The notes under the pieces are model-generated. The model saw only the letters and a program-made list of their open reading frames with translations, did not search any database and was not told the origin of the DNA. A stretch of DNA of 50,542 nucleotides. It comes from Synechococcaceae cyanobacterium (GTDB lineage Bacteria; Cyanobacteriota; Cyanobacteriia; PCC-6307; Cyanobiaceae). The DNA lies in the NCBI GenBank assembly GCA_947378425.1, contig CANCJV010000032.1, positions 1-50,542 on the forward strand, in the 5' to 3' direction. Positions within the stretch are counted from its first letter, which is position 1; each line of letters starts with the position of its first letter. Shown here piece by piece: positions 35,900-43,229 of the stretch. Both the position numbers and the translations under genes were made by a program.

Positions 35900-36608
35900 T
35901 CAGCCCCTCGTCGAGCATGTGGTTGATCTGCTCCTGCACCGCCGCTGTCGCCCGATCGAGATCGGGCCGCCTTCTGGAGGCCGGCGGCGGCACCGGGGTG
36001 CCGATGCGGATGTGGATCGGCACCAGCCGGGGTGCGCCCTGACCCGGCCCCAGGGCGCGATGGCTGTTGATGATCGCCACCGGCAGCAGCGGAACGCCGG
36101 CGCGGGCCGCCAGCAGGGCGGCGCCGGCCTGGGGGTTGTTGACGCGGCCATCGGCCTGGCGGGTGCCATCGAGGAACACGCCGGTGGCCCAGCCCTGCTG
36201 CAGCCGGTCGGTGGCGATGCGGATCGCCTCGCGGTCGCTGGCGCCGCGGGAGACCGGGTAGGCCCCACAGGCGCGGATGATCGGCCCCAGCAGCGGCACC
36301 TTGAACAGCTCCGCCTTCGCCATGAAGGCCACCGGTCGGCCGAGGGCATGACCGAGCAGCGGCGGATCCAGATGGGAGCCATGGTTGGCGACCACCACCA
36401 GCGCTCCTTCCACCGGCACGTGGTCATTGCCGGCGGTGCGGCCGCGGAACAGCAGCCGGTAGATCGGAAACACCAGCAGGTAGCTGATCAGCCGGTAGGT
36501 GAGGCTCGGTTTCGGGGTGCTCAGCAGGGCGGGGGGAGCGGCGGGGCGGCGACTGCGGCGCAGGGCTCGCCGCATGCTGCCCATGGCCTGGTCACGCAGG
36601 TCGCTCAC
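35826..36608 (-). CDS. plsC: 1-acyl-sn-glycerol-3-phosphate acyltransferase
   Basis: PlsC acylates lysophosphatidic acid to phosphatidic acid, the second acyl transfer in membrane lipid synthesis. The 260-residue protein has a basic start, a hydrophobic segment (SLTYRLISYLLVFPIYRLLF, about residues 35-54), the catalytic box VANHGSHLDPPLLG (His-x4-Asp), FMAKAELFKVPLLG, and GVFLDGTRQADGR, the phosphate-binding position where many relatives have FPEGTRS. It ends the probable operon plsX-fabH-fabD-plsC and overlaps fabD by 4 bases. Its 3' end overlaps the convergent ydcF-like gene by 74 bases, so the last 25 residues are constrained on both strands. Confidence 0.85.
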   Translation of the reverse strand: MSDLRDQAMGSMRRALRRSRRPAAPPALLSTPKPSLTYRLISYLLVFPIYRLLFRGRTAGNDHVPVEGALVVVANHGSHLDPPLLGHALGRPVAFMAKAELFKVPLLGPIIRACGAYPVSRGASDREAIRIATDRLQQGWATGVFLDGTRQADGRVNNPQAGAALLAARAGVPLLPVAIINSHRALGPGQGAPRLVPIHIRIGTPVPPPASRRRPDLDRATAAVQEQINHMLDEGLISAGRLAPARERDALPPSCADPDR

Positions 36609-37504
36609 AACGACAGGTCGGCGGCTGCGGCGATCTGCAGGGTGGCGATGCCGTTGCAGCCGCGCTTGATCAGGCCGCTGAGCACATTGCCGGGGCCGAT
36701 CTCGACGGCGGTGTCGATGCCGCAGGCGTTCAGCTGTTCCATGGTTTCGCGCCAGCGCACGCCGCTGGTCATCTGATCCACCAGGCGCCGCTTGAGGGCG
36801 TCGCCATCGGTTTCCGGGGTGGGATCGGTGTTGCTCAGCACCGGGATGGTGGCCGAGGCGAAGGGCACTTCGGCGAGGCTGGCGGCGAAGGTCTGCGCCG
36901 CTTCGGCCATGAAGGGTGAGTGGAAGGCGCCGCTCACCGCCAGGGGGATCGCCCGCTTGCAGGTCAGCTGGCCGCTGACACTGGCCACGGCTTCGGGGGT
37001 GCCGGAGAGCACCACCTGGGCACTGCTGTTGTCGTTGGCGATCACCACCCCCTCGGTGGCGGCCACCAGCTCCTCGAGCTGGCCGCGATCAAAGCCGATC
37101 ACGGCGGTCATGGCCCCACCGCCGGCGGCGGCCATCAGTTCACTGCGGCGCTGCATCAGGGCCAGGCCGGTGGCGGCATCGAAGACACCGGCGGCGTAGA
37201 GGGCCACCAGTTCGCCAAGGCTGTGGCCCGCCACCAGATCGGCCTGGCGGCCCTGCTGGCGCAGCTGGTCCACCAGCAGGCTTTCGATCACGAACAGGGC
37301 CGGCTGGGTGTTGCGGGTGTCGTTGAGATCACTCGGCTCCGTGCTGCCGTCCGCCGCCTCGCCGGAGCAGATGGCCAGCAGATCGCGTCCCAGCAGCTCG
37401 GAGGCGGTGTCGAACCGGGCCCGGGCCCCCGGCAGCTCCAGCACACCGGCCGCCATGCCGGCTTTCTGCGAGCCCTGACCAGGAAACACCCAGGCGATAC
37501 CCAT
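36605..37504 (-). CDS. fabD: Malonyl-CoA:ACP transacylase
   Basis: FabD loads malonyl groups onto acyl carrier protein for fatty acid elongation. The 299-residue protein starts AWVFPGQGSQKAGMAAG and has the nucleophile motif LVAGHSLGELVALYAAG with the catalytic Ser, then GALMQRRSELM-like helices, and the later SGAFHSPFM with the catalytic His. The C-terminal ECIGPGNVLSGLIKR-type motif reads EIGPGNVLSGLIKR here. Length matches the family. It lies between fabH (68-bp gap) and plsC (4-bp overlap). Confidence 0.94.
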   Translation of the reverse strand: MGIAWVFPGQGSQKAGMAAGVLELPGARARFDTASELLGRDLLAICSGEAADGSTEPSDLNDTRNTQPALFVIESLLVDQLRQQGRQADLVAGHSLGELVALYAAGVFDAATGLALMQRRSELMAAAGGGAMTAVIGFDRGQLEELVAATEGVVIANDNSSAQVVLSGTPEAVASVSGQLTCKRAIPLAVSGAFHSPFMAEAAQTFAASLAEVPFASATIPVLSNTDPTPETDGDALKRRLVDQMTSGVRWRETMEQLNACGIDTAVEIGPGNVLSGLIKRGCNGIATLQIAAAADLSL

Positions 37505-37572
37505 TACGGCGCTGACGCAGCGAACGGCAGGAGATTAGATCCCGGTTGCGGCGGCCCAGCTGGCGCCTGGGC

Positions 37573-38607
37573 TCAGGCCAGGGGACCGCTCCAGCGCAGC
37601 AGGGCGCCGCCCCAGCTCAGGCCGGCGCCGAAGCCACTGCTGGCGATCAGGTGACCCGGTTGCACCCTTCCGTCGCGCACGGCCTCATCGAGCATCAGCG
37701 GGATCGTGGCGGCGGAGGTGTTGCCGTAGAGGCCCAGGTTGCTGAGCACCCGTTCCGGGGGCACGGCGAAGCGATCGGCCACGGCGTCCAGGATGCGTTG
37801 ATTGGCCTGGTGCAGCAGCAGCCAGTCGAGGGCGCCGGCCTCGATGCCGGTGGCAGCCAGCAGCTCCGAGAGCACGGTGGGCACCTCCCGCACCGCGAAC
37901 TTGTACACCTCCTGGCCATTCATCTGAATCGGGGCGAAGCCCCCCACCTGGGCCGTCAGCCCCTGGACCAGGGGACGCTGGTCCGGTGTCTGGGCCAGGG
38001 TCAGGCAGGCGTTGCGGCTGCCGTCGGAGCGCATCCGGAAGGCGAGCAGACCGTCGTCGGACTGGTCACAGGCCTGCAGTGCCACGGCTCCGGCCCCATC
38101 ACCGAAGAGCACGCAGGTGCTGCGATCGTCCCAGTCGACCCAGCGGCTGAGCTGGTCGGCGCCGATCACCAGCACCCGCTCGAAGCTGCCGCTGCGGATG
38201 TACTGGCTCGCCGTGATCAGGGCAAACAGAAAGCCGCTGCAGGCGGCGGTGAGATCAAAGGCCACCGCGCCCCGGGCGCCGATCGCCGCCTGCACCCGGG
38301 GCGCGGTGCCGAACAGGTCGTCGGGGCTGGAGGTGGCCAGCAGGATCAGGTCCACGTCCGCCGGGCTCCAGCCGGCCTGCTCGAGGGCTCCGAGGGCGGC
38401 CGCACTGGCCAGGCTGGTCACCGTTTCGCCTTCGCCCGCCACCCGCCGGCTGCCGATGCCGGTGCGACTGCGAATCCACTCGTCGCTGGTGTCGACCCGT
38501 TCGCTCAGTTCCGCATTGCTGATGCTGGCGCCCGGCAGGGCGCTGCCACTGCCCACCAGGGCCATGCCCCGGTGGAGCCTCTGGGAGTTGCCTGCGCCAC
38601 CTGACAC
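37573..38607 (-). CDS. fabH: 3-oxoacyl-ACP synthase III
   Basis: FabH starts fatty acid synthesis by condensing acetyl-CoA with malonyl-ACP. The 344-residue frame carries DTSDEWIRSRTGIGSRRVAG, the catalytic Cys in FDLTAACSGFLFAL, the His in LLHQANQRILDAV and the Asn in LGLYGNTSAATIPL, making the Cys-His-Asn triad complete. An ATG at residue 15 (MALVGSGSALPG) is a likely true start. It lies 31 bases after plsX and 68 bases before fabD in the same direction. Confidence 0.94.
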   Translation of the reverse strand: MSGGAGNSQRLHRGMALVGSGSALPGASISNAELSERVDTSDEWIRSRTGIGSRRVAGEGETVTSLASAAALGALEQAGWSPADVDLILLATSSPDDLFGTAPRVQAAIGARGAVAFDLTAACSGFLFALITASQYIRSGSFERVLVIGADQLSRWVDWDDRSTCVLFGDGAGAVALQACDQSDDGLLAFRMRSDGSRNACLTLAQTPDQRPLVQGLTAQVGGFAPIQMNGQEVYKFAVREVPTVLSELLAATGIEAGALDWLLLHQANQRILDAVADRFAVPPERVLSNLGLYGNTSAATIPLMLDEAVRDGRVQPGHLIASSGFGAGLSWGGALLRWSGPLA

Positions 38608-38638
38608 CGGAATCCAGCCACCGTTGCTTCCGGGTCAG

Positions 38639-40084
38639 TCAACCACAGGCGGCCGCATCTCCGGTGCTGGCCTGAACCGGGTCGGCGGACGTGGCGGTGG
38701 CGCCGTCGCCGCCGAGGGCGTGGAGGTCGTCCATGACGCCGTGGCTGGCAGCCGAATGGGCCAGCCGCAGGGCACTCACCACGGACAGGGCCTTGCTGCT
38801 GCCGTGGCCGATGACGCAGATCCCATCGACGCCCAGCAGCAAGGCGCCGCCGTGTTCGGCATGGTCGAGCCGTTTCTTGATGCGCACCAGGTTGCTGCGC
38901 AGGAAGGCCGATCCCACCTTGCCGCGGCGGCCGCGGGGCAGTTCGGCCCGCAGCACATCGAGCAGGACGCTGCCCACCGATTCCAGGAATTTCAGCAGCA
39001 CGTTGCCGCTGAAGCCGTCGCAGACCACCACATCGAAATCGCCGGAGAGGATGTCGCGCCCCTCGCAGTTGCCGGCAAACACGAAGCGGCTGTCGCCCGC
39101 CAGCAGGGGGTAGGTCTTGAGGCAGAGCTCATTGCCCTTGCACTCCTCCTCGCCGATGTTGACCAGGCCGATGCGGGGCTGGCGCACCTGCAGCACATCG
39201 CGGCTGTAGATGTTGCCCAGCAGGGCGAACTGGTGCAGCCACTCGGGCTTGCAGTCCATGTTGGCGCCAACGTCCAGCACCAGCACCTGCTGCTCGGGAT
39301 CCTTGGTGGGGAACAGGGCGCCGATCGCCGGCCGATCAATGCCCTTGAGCCGTCCCAGCCGGAAGATCGCCGCGGCCATCACGGCACCGGAGTTGCCGGC
39401 GGAATAGACGGCGGTGGCCTCGCCCCGCTTGACCAGGTCCATGGCCAGGTTGATGCTGGCGTCGCGCTTGCGGCGCACCACGGTGGCCTCTTCGTTCATG
39501 CCCACCGAGGGCCCGCTGGCCACGAGGTGGATCAGGCCACGCGCCACGGCCTCATTGAGCTGCTCCTGCAGTCCCATGGCGCTGATGGCGGCCTGCAGCG
39601 GCTCGTTTTCGGCGACGAAGCGGACGCGCAGGGGCAGCAGTTGCACGGCCCGCAGGCAGCCTTCCAGGATCGGACCGGGGGCGTGATCGCCGCCCATGCC
39701 ATCGACCGCCACCCACAGCCGCTGGCGATCGTCGATCGCCCCATCCTTGGCCAGATCGCCGCCGCCCGCCCCCTGCTGCAGCCGCCGCAGCGGATCGAAC
39801 ACCAGGGGTTGGAGCACCGAGCCGGCAACGGAGCTGGCGGCGCCAGCCATGGAGCCGGCGGCATTGCCGGCGGCTCCCGCCATCGAGCCGGCCATCGAGG
39901 CCGTGACGTTGGCGGTGGCACTGGCGGTGTCCACCAGGGCTGAGGCGGTGTCCACCAGCGTGGTGACCGCCGCATTGCGGCGATACCAGATGACCAGGCG
40001 GCGGATCGCCCGGCTGGGTTTGGCACGGACCGGCTTCGCCCGGTAGGCGGGCTGGTCGGTGGGGTCAGGCTCCTTCGGTGGCAA
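38639..40084 (-). CDS. plsX: Phosphate acyltransferase PlsX
   Basis: PlsX makes acyl-phosphate from acyl-ACP for the PlsX/PlsY route to lysophosphatidic acid. The catalytic domain starts at about residue 120 (LWVAVDGMGGDHAPGPILEG) and includes GEATAVYSAGNSGAVMAAAI, VLDVGANMDCKPEWLHQFA, NIGEEECKGNELCLKTYPLL and VVCDGFSGNVLLKFLES. It is preceded by an unusual 118-residue extension: a basic start, then Ala/Ser/Gly repeats (ASMAGSMAGAAGNAAGSMAG), which may form an amphipathic or flexible membrane-contacting arm. The ATG at 40084 lies 20 bases inside the rpaB 3' end, so the operon probably runs on from rpaB. Confidence 0.92.
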   Translation of the reverse strand: MPPKEPDPTDQPAYRAKPVRAKPSRAIRRLVIWYRRNAAVTTLVDTASALVDTASATANVTASMAGSMAGAAGNAAGSMAGAASSVAGSVLQPLVFDPLRRLQQGAGGGDLAKDGAIDDRQRLWVAVDGMGGDHAPGPILEGCLRAVQLLPLRVRFVAENEPLQAAISAMGLQEQLNEAVARGLIHLVASGPSVGMNEEATVVRRKRDASINLAMDLVKRGEATAVYSAGNSGAVMAAAIFRLGRLKGIDRPAIGALFPTKDPEQQVLVLDVGANMDCKPEWLHQFALLGNIYSRDVLQVRQPRIGLVNIGEEECKGNELCLKTYPLLAGDSRFVFAGNCEGRDILSGDFDVVVCDGFSGNVLLKFLESVGSVLLDVLRAELPRGRRGKVGSAFLRSNLVRIKKRLDHAEHGGALLLGVDGICVIGHGSSKALSVVSALRLAHSAASHGVMDDLHALGGDGATATSADPVQASTGDAAACG

Positions 40085-40841
40085 CGGGTTCGACGCGAGG
40101 TTCGACGAGGCGCTGAAACAGATATCCGGTTCCCCGGGCTGTGAGGATCAGCTCGGGGTTAGCGGGATCATCCTCCAGCTTGGAACGCAGCCGGGAGATG
40201 TGGACATCCACCACCCGGGTATCGACGTGACGCTCGGGGGTGTACCCCCAGACCTGCCGCAGAATCTCGCCCCGGCTGAAGGCCTCACCAGAGCGGCTGA
40301 CCAGCAGCTCCAGCAGGTTGAATTCCATGCCGGTGAGCCGGACGCGCTCGCTGCCCTGGAACACCTGACGCTTGTTGGCATCGATGCGCAGGTTGCCGAT
40401 CTGGATCACACCGGAGCTGGGGATGCCGGCGACCTGCTCCTTCTCGATCCGGCGCAGCACACAGCGGATGCGGGCCTCAAGCTCCTTGGGGCTGAAGGGT
40501 TTGACCACGTAGTCGTCGGCCCCCAGTTCCAGGCCGGTGATGCGATCCGCCACGTCGCCGAGGGCGGTGAGCATCACGATCGGCACATCGGAATCCTTGC
40601 GCAACTCCTGAATGACGCCGTAGCCATCGAGCTTCGGCATCATCACGTCCAGCACCACCAGGTCCGGCAGGCGCTGGCGGAAGAGCTCCAGGGCCTCCTC
40701 GCCGTCGCAGGCGGTGATCACCTGGTAGCCGATCATCGTCAACCTGGTTTCCAGGATGCGCCGGATGCTGGCCTCGTCGTCCACAACGAGAATGGTTTCC
40801 CCGGCGGGGGAGGTCGGGGTGGCGGGGGGTGGCGCGATCAT
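40065..40841 (-). CDS. rpaB: OmpR-type response regulator RpaB
   Basis: RpaB is an essential cyanobacterial regulator (plastid Ycf27) that controls photosystem and high-light genes through HLR1 sites. From ATG 40841 it has 258 residues. The receiver domain shows ILVVDDEASIRRILETRLTM, the phospho-Asp in DLVVLDVMMPKLDG, Thr in VMLTALG and Lys in ADDYVVKPFSPKEL. The C-terminal winged-helix output domain shows LTGMEFNLLELLVSRSGEAF, VWGYTPERHVDTRVVDVHIS and GTGYLFQRL. The frame is open to 41171 but that part overlaps the divergent radA and has no regulator sequence. plsX overlaps its end. Confidence 0.92.
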   Translation of the reverse strand: MIAPPPATPTSPAGETILVVDDEASIRRILETRLTMIGYQVITACDGEEALELFRQRLPDLVVLDVMMPKLDGYGVIQELRKDSDVPIVMLTALGDVADRITGLELGADDYVVKPFSPKELEARIRCVLRRIEKEQVAGIPSSGVIQIGNLRIDANKRQVFQGSERVRLTGMEFNLLELLVSRSGEAFSRGEILRQVWGYTPERHVDTRVVDVHISRLRSKLEDDPANPELILTARGTGYLFQRLVEPRVEPVATEGA

Positions 40842-41013
40842 GCTGGAACTGGAGCGAGCCGCAGGGCGCCGGACGGCGCTCCAGTGGATGTCGCTTCTGA
40901 GGGTCTTGAGGGGTGGTGTCCGGGACGGCGCCCGCAGCGGCGCTGATGAATCCAGACCACTGAAAAGCGCCCAGGGGTGCTTCATTACGAAACGCCACCT
41001 TTCTTCATAGGCC

Positions 41014-42447
41014 GTGCCCCGATCCGCCGCTTCCTTCGTCTGCCAGGCCTGCGGCGCCCGCACCCGCCAGTTCTTCGGGCGCTGCTCCGCCTGCGGTGGC
41101 TGGAACACGCTGGTGGAGCAGCGGGAGGCCGCCACCGACACCCGCCGCCGGCGCCCGGTGGCGGCGGCCAACGACGCTGAGACGCCGCGGCGGGCCCACC
41201 GTTCCGAGCCGATTGCCAGCGTCGATGAGAGGCCGCTGCAGCGACTGGCCAGCGGCTACGGCGAGCTGGATCGGGTGCTGGGGGGAGGGCTGGTGCCCGG
41301 ATCCCTGGTGCTGCTGGGGGGGGATCCCGGCATCGGCAAGAGCACTCTGTTGCTGCAGAGCGCTCGGGCGATGGCCGAGCACCAGACGGTCCTGTACGTC
41401 AGTGCCGAGGAATCGGCCCAGCAGGTCAGGCTGCGCTGGCGTCGCCTCGGGGAGGAGGGGCCAGGGGGCCAGGAGGAGCAGCCGCTGTCACGCCTTCAGT
41501 TGCTGGCCGAGACCGATCTGGAGCTGGTGCTGGAGGAGCTGGAGCTGCTGCGGCCGGCGGTGGCGATCATCGACAGCATTCAGGCGCTCCACGACGCGGA
41601 TCTGACCAGTGCACCGGGCTCGGTGGCCCAGGTGCGCGAGTGCGCCGCCGCCCTGGCCCGCATCGCCAAGCGCCAGGACACGGCCCTGGTGCTGGTCGGC
41701 CATGTGACCAAGGAGGGAGCCCTCGCCGGCCCCAAGGTGCTGGAGCACCTGGTGGATGCGGTGCTCACCTTCGAGGGGGATCGCTTCGCCAGCCACCGGC
41801 TGCTGCGGGCGATGAAGAACCGCTTCGGTGCCACCCATGAGCTGGGCGTGTTCGAGATGCGGGGGCAGGGGCTGGCGGAGGTGAGCAATCCCAGCGAGCT
41901 GTTCCTCGGTCGGGAGGGGCCCTGTCCGGGCACCGCCACGATCGTGGCCTGCGAGGGCACCAGGCCCCTAGTGGTGGAGCTGCAGGCCCTGGTGAGTCCC
42001 ACCAGTTACGCCAGCCCGCGCCGCACCGCCACCGGCATCGCCGTCAACCGGCTGCACCAGATCCTGGCGGTGCTGGAGAAGCACCTGGGCCTGCCGCTCT
42101 CGCGCTTCGACTGCTACCTGGCCGTGGCCGGAGGCCTGGAGGTGGAGGAGCCGGCGGCGGATCTGGGGGTGGCGGCGGCCGTCGTGGCCAGCTTCCGCGA
42201 TCTGACCCTGCCGGCGGGCACGGTGCTGGTGGGGGAATTGGGTCTGGGCGGCCAGCTGCGTGCGGTGGCCCAGCTGGAGCTGCGGCTGCAGGAGGCCGCC
42301 CGCCTCGGCTTTGTGCGGGCGGTGGTGCCCCGCGGCAGTGGCCTGGGGGCTCAGGCGGCGGCCTTCGGGCTGCAACTGCTGGAGGCCGGTTCGGTGGCCG
42401 AGGCCCTGGTGGCGGCGCTGGGGGTGGATCCGGCGGAAGACGCCTGA
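41014..42447 (+). CDS. radA: DNA repair protein RadA
   Basis: RadA (Sms) is a RecA-like hexameric ATPase and helicase that processes recombination branches. The 477-residue protein starts at a GTG. Order of domains: a C4 zinc finger (VCQACGARTRQFFGRCSACG, Cys at about 10, 13, 25, 28), the ATPase with Walker A GGDPGIGKST, LYVSAEESAQQVRLR, Walker B AIIDSIQAL and the RadA-specific KNRFGATHE, and a Lon-type C-domain (VAGGLEVEEPAADLGVAAAV). Its stop is 3 bases from the convergent ycf3 stop. It is divergent from rpaB. Confidence 0.95.
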   Translation: MPRSAASFVCQACGARTRQFFGRCSACGGWNTLVEQREAATDTRRRRPVAAANDAETPRRAHRSEPIASVDERPLQRLASGYGELDRVLGGGLVPGSLVLLGGDPGIGKSTLLLQSARAMAEHQTVLYVSAEESAQQVRLRWRRLGEEGPGGQEEQPLSRLQLLAETDLELVLEELELLRPAVAIIDSIQALHDADLTSAPGSVAQVRECAAALARIAKRQDTALVLVGHVTKEGALAGPKVLEHLVDAVLTFEGDRFASHRLLRAMKNRFGATHELGVFEMRGQGLAEVSNPSELFLGREGPCPGTATIVACEGTRPLVVELQALVSPTSYASPRRTATGIAVNRLHQILAVLEKHLGLPLSRFDCYLAVAGGLEVEEPAADLGVAAAVVASFRDLTLPAGTVLVGELGLGGQLRAVAQLELRLQEAARLGFVRAVVPRGSGLGAQAAAFGLQLLEAGSVAEALVAALGVDPAEDA

Positions 42448-42450
42448 GGC

Positions 42451-42972
42451 TCAGAAGTAGACGTCGACGTTGCTGCGGCCCGAGCTCTTCAGCCAGTTCT
42501 CGATGTCCAGATAGCCCCCGGGGTAGAGCTTCACCGCCTTGCCCCAGGTTTCGGCGGCCATGTCCAGCCAGCGGTCGGCCGTGTCCTGATCACCGCTTTC
42601 GGCGGCGATGCGACCCCATTTCTCGTAGATCAGCCCCATGTTCTTGAGGCAGGACGGGGAGTTGGGGTTGGCCTCCAGGGACTGGCCGTAGAAGTCGAGC
42701 GCCTTCTGCTCATCGCCGGTGCTCATGAAGATGATCGCCATGTTCTTGAGGATCTCGCCGCGGTCGATGGCGTTCTCTTCCAGCCGCAGCGCCTCGTCGT
42801 AGTTGTCCAGGGCCTCGGCGTAGTCGCCGTCGTTCTGGGCGGAGAGCCCATCGCGGTAATAGACGTAGGCCTCCTTGGACTTGGCATCGATCGGCAGCAG
42901 CTTGACGATCAGGTCCGCCATCACCGTGAAGCTCTTGTCGATGAAGTTGTCGTTGCGCTGGGAGCGGGGCAC
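42451..42972 (-). CDS. ycf3: Photosystem I assembly protein Ycf3
   Basis: Ycf3 is a TPR protein on thylakoids needed to assemble photosystem I. From GTG 42972 it has 173 residues, the usual length. The start [20 protein letters not shown] and the three TPR units are typical: [40 protein letters not shown] and [20 protein letters not shown]. The frame is open upstream to 43137 but those residues are unrelated. It is divergent from the copper ATPase gene (257-bp gap) and convergent with radA. Confidence 0.95.
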   Translation of the reverse strand: MPRSQRNDNFIDKSFTVMADLIVKLLPIDAKSKEAYVYYRDGLSAQNDGDYAEALDNYDEALRLEENAIDRGEILKNMAIIFMSTGDEQKALDFYGQSLEANPNSPSCLKNMGLIYEKWGRIAAESGDQDTADRWLDMAAETWGKAVKLYPGGYLDIENWLKSSGRSNVDVYF

Positions 42973-43229
42973 GGCGGGCTGTCTGGATCTGAGCACCATC
43001 CTGCCCCGTTCCCGCGGGAGGGAGGCTGCCGGCCTGGATCTCCCTAACCTTGGCTGCCGGTCTCCGCTGTCCGCTGCCGTTGGCCCCCTCCGCTTCCCAC
43101 CGGCCCGCCCGCAGCGAGCTTGCCCCCGGCACAACACCCGATCCCGGCAGGTCCATCACCGAAAGGTTTCTCAGCGAGGTGCCTGGCCATGGGCAGGCTG
43201 CGCCCGGCCCAGAGCCGTCTGCCACTGAG

